Positions 58,472-64,000 of a DNA stretch of 64,000 nt are shown piece by piece. The stretch is from Xenopus tropicalis (taxonomy: Eukaryota; Chordata; Amphibia; Anura; Pipidae). Each line of letters starts with the position of its first letter. The first letter of the stretch is position 1. The stretch spans positions 57,232,222 to 57,296,221 of the forward strand of contig NC_030677.2 of NCBI RefSeq assembly GCF_000004195.4. Direction: 5' to 3'. The translations under genes and the position numbers were made by a program. A model generated the notes under the pieces. The model ran no database searches. It was not told the origin of the DNA and saw only the letters and a program-made list of their open reading frames with translations.

Positions 58472-58666
58472 AAGGTCCCCATACACAGGCCGATTCTAGC
58501 TGCCGATATCTGTCCCTTAGACCGATTCGGCAGCTAATTGGCCCGTGTAAGGGCACTACCGACGGCCCTTTCGGACCAATATCTGGCCTCAAATTAGGCA
58601 GATATCGATCAGGCAGGTTAAAAAATCTAGTCGGATCGGGGAACGCACCGGCTCGGGGACCTTTAG
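58472..58666. mobile_element. 'ggtccccatacac' MITE
   Basis: Left TAAAGGTCCCCATACACAGG, right GGCTCGGGGACCTTTA, and an inner pair GCTGCCGATATC / CGATTCGGCAGC. Related to 38961-39315. Confidence 0.7.
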
Positions 58667-59740
58667 AGTGCTCGGGTTGGCTAGGTTTGCATCAAACTCA
58701 GGTTGAAAGTGGTCTGATGACATAGTGTGAATAGATCCAGCAGACTCTGGTAGAAATGCACAAGACAGACCGTGATTTGATTAGTTAGATGACTGTCCAG
58801 TTCAATTTTAAGAAATGTAGTTGTGGGAAAGACTCCTAAAAATAAATCACCTTTCAAAAAAAAAAACAAAAAAACCCAAAACCCAACACATGATGTCCAA
58901 AGAGCACACAAATTTCATGGTTATGATGTCTAATCTTGTTGGTAGATTGCAGAGCTTTCTTCTAATTGTTCCCATTAAATGGTGTTTGCATGAAAACAAT
59001 ATTCTCCATTATGAATCCATTTAATATGTTTAGGGTCTTGCTTTATATTGTTACATAGAATGTTTTTACATTATAATTAAAAACACTTATGCCCTTAATT
59101 GCAATGTATTTCGCTATTATTGGGCTTAGGGACTGCAGGTTGGACAAGGACCCATTCTTCTTTAACTAAAACCCCACTAGACATTTTGTAGACTGATTTT
59201 GTAGACATAATTGGAATACAATGACCTGGTTCAGTCTAACTGGATTACCAGACTACTCGGCTCAGACTGCTTTAGCTGACTGCTGGGCCAGTAGCTAGAT
59301 TTCACCAAGTATTGTAGGGTTTATCTATTCTGCGTCACAGACTAATGCAGCCTTGCCATGAGCTGATAGTAAAGTGCTTAACACAGCTTTATTGGTTCTT
59401 GGAAATTCATTGATCATTAATTGTCCTGTGTGAGATTAATGAGAGGTTTGATGACATTAAATCTTTAAGGGAGCTTAGCTGCTTCTACCTGCTTTTCCAT
59501 ACTCATCATTTTCTAGGTGGATCAGGCAATGATCTCCTTTGGAGCAGAAATGACCCGACATCGATATACTAGTCATATTCACCCCAATAAAGTTACTTTC
59601 TTGATCATCTCCAGATGTGGTTGTGACTTGACTTCTCAAGATTCGGTACCAATTATGTCCCATTGCAATAAGAGGGCTTGGGAATCATGTTGCTAAAAAT
59701 CTAGAAATGTTCTATAATTCCTGCTGTATTGACCTAGGGC

Positions 59741-60050
59741 AGTGATTCCCAACCAGTGGCTCATGAGCAACATGTTGCTCTCCAACTCCTTGGGTGTTTC
59801 TACCAGTGACCTCAAAGCAATTGCTCATTTTTTAATATCTGACTTGGAGGCAAATTTGAGTTACATACAAGCCATATGTACTGCCAAACTGATCCTCCTG
59901 TAGGCTGCCAGTATACATTGGGCCTACCAGTAGCTAATCACAGCCCAAATTTGTCAACCCAAGTAACTTTTTGCATACTTGTGTTACTCTCCAACTTTTT
60001 TTATATTCGAATGTGACTTGCAGGTAAAAAAGGTTGGCCTAGGCAGTACC
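59741..60050. mobile_element. hAT-like 'cccaacc' element
   Basis: CAGTGATTCCCAACCAGTGG, GAGCAACATGTTGCTC and TGACCTCAAAGCAATTGCTCA on the left; TTCGAATGTGACTTGCAGG and AAAGGTTGG on the right. Inverted relative to the copy at 46675-46970. Confidence 0.65.
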
Positions 60051-60567
60051 GAAATTCACAATAGTCACAATATTCCATAATGCAACATCTTAGGAAACAG
60101 ACATTCACCTGCATAGTTATATTTATTTATAAATTATTTTTGTAGCAGAATTACATGTGGCAGTTTCAGTGCCATAATGGGATTTAAAATATTCAGAATT
60201 GCCTTTTATGTTTTTTTGGCATCTGTACTTGTCACCTTTCACTCCATTGTGTTAAATGGAGCCTGCAACAACAGAAAGTTTTTCAGCTAAAAGCAATGTG
60301 CTAGTTTTTACAATAAGATGTCAGTTTGCACAGCTCATAATGTAGTGTAAAGGTATGAGAGTACTTTCACATTCTATCATTTTCTGTTTCACATTCATGA
60401 GTATGGGTAGAACTGACAATAGATTTGTCATTTAATGGGCTTTTCATGAATGTGGTATTTTATTTTGATGTTCAATAATTTCATCTTTTATTCAGCTAGT
60501 TAATTTATATCCAAATAAAAGTAAGAATATTTCTTAATAAATTAAGAACTTTTTGCCTTAACTTTAA

Positions 60568-60740
60568 AGGACATGTAAACCCTAGATTTTCCTACCGTGT
60601 ATATAAGTTGGGCACATCTCCCCCACCCACACTGCATCATTTGTACAGCATATATCTCCTCCGTTCATCTGATGAAGGAAATGTTAGTATAATGTTAAAA
60701 TATGTAGCATTCTCTGTTGGGGCATGTGTAAATGAAAGTA
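60568..60740. mobile_element. TTAA-type MITE fragment
   Basis: TTAA (60564-60567) then AGGACATGTAAACCC, the same terminus as the MITE in the LINE at 26659. No matching right end. Confidence 0.5.
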
Positions 60741-61022
60741 ATTTTAGGTGAGCAAATAAATGGGAAAGATCAATAATTGTCCCTTTTTATTACATAAAAC
60801 TGCTATGTTTTGTTTTAATTTTTCTTTTCAGAAGCAGTTATTTAAGTTCTAGCTGTGTTTTTCCCTTCCATTTTTAGCAATACAGCATCCAAGTAAACAA
60901 ATAAGTTAGAGTTTATTGCTTGTGGTCTCAGCTTTGCATTATACTGCTATAATGCTAATACTCCTAGTTTAAACAATTAAAATATGTGTCATATGACACA
61001 TTTTTTCCTGAGGCACCCTACT

Positions 61023-61394
61023 AAAGGTGGCCATACACGTTCAGATTTTATCTTCTTCCTACAAACATTTGGACATTAATCGTACATTTAAATGCAGTGA
61101 TCTTAAACTAACATTAAAGTCCCTAAATATAACAAATCGGAGGATGTTCCGACAATAATAATTGCCAGACAACAATTTTATGAAAGTGATGTCCCGGAAA
61201 TGCATTGTAGGTCACCAGGATATTGTCAGATACACAGTAAATGCACAGATGTTATTATCTGACCAAAATGTTTTAACTTGTCCGATTGCCGTGTTACAAA
61301 AATTTTCAGGGCAGTAATTCGGAGCCCACACAGCCCGAAAATCGAAAAACTAAATTTCGTATGATTATATTCATGCATGTATGGCCAGCTTTCA
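61023..61394. mobile_element. 'ggccatacac' MITE
   Basis: Ends CTAAAGGTGGCCATACACGT and CATGTATGGCCAGCTTT. The body aligns block by block with the interrupted copy at 33741-34927. Confidence 0.8.
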
Positions 61395-61890
61395 TCATCA
61401 ACTCAAACTAGAAAAATGATGTTATTAATGTTATATAGGTACATATAAAGCAGATACTTCTAGGGCCTGATTGTCTGCTGGAAAATATGTGTAGATGAAT
61501 GTAGAAGCCGTGCAGGCAATAGAGAAAAGCTAGAGAAGTGCAAGAGCAGTAGGAAGGTGTGCTATGCTGAAGCTGCCAGTGTGTTTCTGAGTGGGAAGCC
61601 TGCTGGAGTACAGTAGACAGTCTAGACAAGAGTACAGAAAGCTGCAGAACTCTGTATTTATACTCCTAAAGAGAACAGAGGAAGAAGGCAGAGGGAGGCT
61701 AGCATATGTGGGTGACAGAATAAGTTAACCTTGCCTGTGCTGAACATTCATCTGAAATACACCACACTCACAGACACAGTTATGTGTTGTGGAGCACTGG
61801 CTAATCTGTTAACACTGTGTTTACAACTGTGTTTTTTATCTGTTCTTCCAATTTATGCTCCAGTTATTTTCTATTAAATATGCTGTTGCA

Positions 61891-61907
61891 TATATATATA
61901 TATATGT
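61891..61907. repeat. Short (TA)n tract
   Basis: About eight TA units. Confidence 0.8.
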
Positions 61908-62222
61908 AATAAAATTCAGATCAGAATTACACCCAGGTTCTGAAAGATGCAGTAAAATAACCAGTTACAGCTAGTGGTTACCAATGAGAAATGCTTGGAT
62001 ATTTGAGGGCATTGCTTGTGTCGAGCAGTTCTACCACTATCACTACCACAACCATATGAATGGCTGAACCACTAGGTGGCACTAAAACATGGACTGGAGG
62101 AGGGCATCTAACCAGTGTTTTATTTTTGCTTCATCTCACATTATGATACATTATGAAAACCTAGTATCCAGAGCTGTTCTGATCTCTGATACCCATTTAA
62201 GGAAATAATTTCTTTCCTGTAA

Positions 62223-62268
62223 AAAGGCGCTACCTTGTACTGGAATAAGGCGCTACCTTGTACTGGAT
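62223..62268. repeat. Two tandem units of about 22 bp
   Basis: AAGGCGCTACCTTGTACTGG occurs twice, separated by AAT. Confidence 0.8.
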
Positions 62269-63346
62269 GTTAAATAGACTTGCATAAATCCATGGCAATG
62301 GAAAAGCAAATACATTGGCGCTTTTATTGTTTAGATATGTTTACTAATCTTAAGGCATGGCATTCCATTTTACGGTAAGACTCCATTATCCAAAAAAACC
62401 ATGGCCTCAAACATCCCATATGTGAATCAATGCCAGCTGATATTTTTTCCATATTGTTATTCTTCTCAGATATTAGGGTAAAAAAATGTTTCTATGAGGT
62501 CCGTCCTGTCCACTCCCAGACCTTGTTGCCTTTAAATGGATGTTACTTAGGGTAGACCTTAGTTTTGTAAAATATATGTAATTTTTCTTATTTCTGTAAC
62601 TCTTTGCAAAGTGCAAAAAACATGGTGCTTTATACCTTTCCTGCCTGTGTAATTAAGCTCAGTGCAATCAGGTGAAATTTGTTGTTCAAACTGTAACAAA
62701 GCATATTGCTTTTAACATTCACAATTGGTTAGTATAACGTTGTTCCAGTACTTTAGAAGTGAAAATTAGGGCATTTTAGATCACACCTTTGATCTGCCAA
62801 TCACATGCTTGTTATACACAGTAACTGGCACAGGCCATCTGTTCCCCCTCTCTGCTCTGCTTATACCTATGGCCTCTTTCAGGTCTGCAAGTGGGTATAT
62901 TTACTGGGTTTTCTTGCATTGGCAGCTTGATTTATCAGACAGCTATCAAATAGTTAGCTCAACTTCCTTTATCTTATGAAGCAGCATTTCTGTCTCTCTT
63001 TATGGCTAAGATTTAGCGATAGTTTTAAAGTTTCATAAAGACAAGCTCTTGTTTCTGCGTTCCCCTGCCGTGCGTTCTCCTACATTCCACCTGTGTTTGG
63101 CGCTTACATGCTTCTGTGTCAGTACAGGCACATATCAAAGAATGGAATGTGTTTCTGCTCAGAAACAAACTTGTGAGTGTGATCGCTAACATTGCCTTCA
63201 GATTACAGTAGTCTAGAATTGGATCTGAAATTGTTTACATTGTACACAGTACAAATAGGATCAATTAGAAGATTACTTAAGATAATTAAGCTGCTCAGAA
63301 TAAAGGAAACAACAGCAAAGATTATTTAAGTATGTAAGTATAAGTA

Positions 63347-63632
63347 CAGGTATGGGACCTGTTATCCAGAATGCTTGGGAACTGGGGTTTTCCAGATAGG
63401 GATCCTTCCATAATCATACTTTGTCTGCTAAAAAAAATCCTTTAAACATTAATTAAACCCAATAGGATTCTTTTGCCTCCAGTAAAGATCAATTATATCT
63501 TATTTGGGATCAAGATACTGCTTTCATTATTACAGAGAAAAGGTAATTTGAGTTATTTGATTAAAATGAAGTCTATGAGAGATGGCCAACCCATAATTCA
63601 GAGCCATCTGGAAAACATGCAATACCTGTATG
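63347..63632. mobile_element. 'gttatcc' family MITE, copy 8
   Basis: CAGGTATGGGACCTGTTATC and CAGAATGCTTGGGAACTGGG at the left, GAGATGGCCAACCCATAATT and CAATACCTGTATG at the right. Confidence 0.85.
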
Positions 63633-63692
63633 TAAAAATGAAATACAGTATTTTTAAAAATAGGAAGTTTTGGTACAATTGTGTCCCCTTAA

Positions 63693-63870
63693 AGGAGAAG
63701 GAAAGGCTAAGTCACTTGGGGGTGCCTAACATTTTGGTGACTTTAATCAGTTACCTTTTACCCCGGGCTGGTGCCCCTGTTAGGAGAAAACAAAAAGGAA
63801 GAAGGAAGCGTTCGCTGCAGGTACCCCGGGCTGGTGCGGTTTTCTCCTAACAGGGGCACCAGCCCGGGGT
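63693..63870. mobile_element. 'ggaaaggctaag' foldback MITE, shortened copy
   Basis: TTAA (63689-63692) then AGGAGAAGGAAAGGCTAAG and ACTTGGGGGTGCCTAACATT. CCCCGGGCTGGTGCCCCTG and its complement form a hairpin. Related to 18137-18518. Confidence 0.75.
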
Positions 63871-64000
63871 AAGAGTGCCGCAGCCCTTAGTGTGGGACAG
63901 AGAGACAGCTTATTTACATGAGTGTGTTCATGTTTGAAACAGACACTTTGTATGGATTTTGGAGGTGAATTTTAAGCAAAACTTTGAATGTATTCAGATA

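Larger units (their letters stand above)
13220..64000 (+). other. nr3c2: nr3c2 intron 2 (5' part, open at window edge)
   Basis: Begins with GTGAGTAAGA at 13220, and no acceptor followed by a zinc-finger exon (CxxCG-type coding sequence) was recognised before 64000. The second intron is also very long in other vertebrates. No other gene on either strand could be supported. Stretches with neither gene nor repeat I can name: 13220-14026, 14302-15596, 17508-17870, 18530-20244, 20552-22790, 24092-24625, 25000-26595, 27630-28640, 30020-31640, 32990-33738, 34930-38000, 39941-41805, 42793-44755, 46975-47299, 47583-49220, 52182-53596, 56255-57658, 58667-59742, 60060-60563, 61395-63346. Confidence 0.85.

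Noticed and set aside
57905..58486. 193-codon open frame on the minus strand
   Set aside because: It overlaps a 'gttatcc' MITE and the edge of a 'ggtccccatacac' MITE, and shows no recognisable domain. A chance frame is more likely, though I cannot fully exclude a small unknown gene.
13220..64000. Presence of the first zinc-finger exon of nr3c2
   Set aside because: I found no sequence that would encode the conserved CxxCGDEASGCHYG-type finger; a profile search would settle it.

Overview
This window reads as amphibian nuclear DNA, most likely a Xenopus species. Two things point there. First, one long open frame encodes the N-terminal domain of a tetrapod mineralocorticoid receptor (nr3c2). Second, the rest is packed with short terminal-inverted-repeat elements of the kinds that fill Xenopus genomes: TTAA-flanked T2/piggyBac/Kolobok-type MITEs, hAT-type elements with 8-bp target duplications, the 'ggtatgggacctgttatcc' family, the 'ggtggccatacacg' family, and CR1-like LINE fragments. 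I cannot tell X. laevis from X. tropicalis or a relative by eye.

Layout. 1-1740: upstream flank with one MITE and one LINE 3' tail. 1740-2660: GC-rich promoter island with E-box-like sites, a compound GCC/GCT triplet tract, a TATA-like box near 2173 and a probable untranslated first exon ending in a strong donor at 2599/2600. 2600-11463: intron 1 (about 8.9 kb). 11464-13219: nr3c2 exon 2, carrying the start codon and 584 complete codons plus two bases of the next. 13220-64000: intron 2, at least 50.8 kb, still open at the window edge. I recognised no zinc-finger exon and no second gene. The DNA-binding and ligand-binding exons must lie beyond the right edge, so the gene is partial.

The intron is mainly a record of nested mobile elements. 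Several insertions can be dated relative to one another because their target duplications are intact: a TTAA MITE inside a CR1-like LINE reading frame (26655-27081), a hAT element with three TGACGTCA sites inside a 'ggccatacac' MITE (33756-34426), a hAT element with an internal minisatellite and a perfect 8-bp duplication (16573-17499), and a T2-type MITE inside another foldback element (55419-55828).

The most unusual stretch is 51383-52181. Two long palindromes lie side by side among (TA)n tracts, and their arms carry a motif resembling the hammerhead ribozyme core found in Penelope-like retroelements. The second palindrome is visually perfect over about 160 bp per arm. Related degenerate motifs occur at 34797, 56043 and possibly 23970.

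There is no operon-like organisation, and no tRNA, rRNA or CRISPR array was seen. All other short open frames look like by-products of repeats or random sequence.
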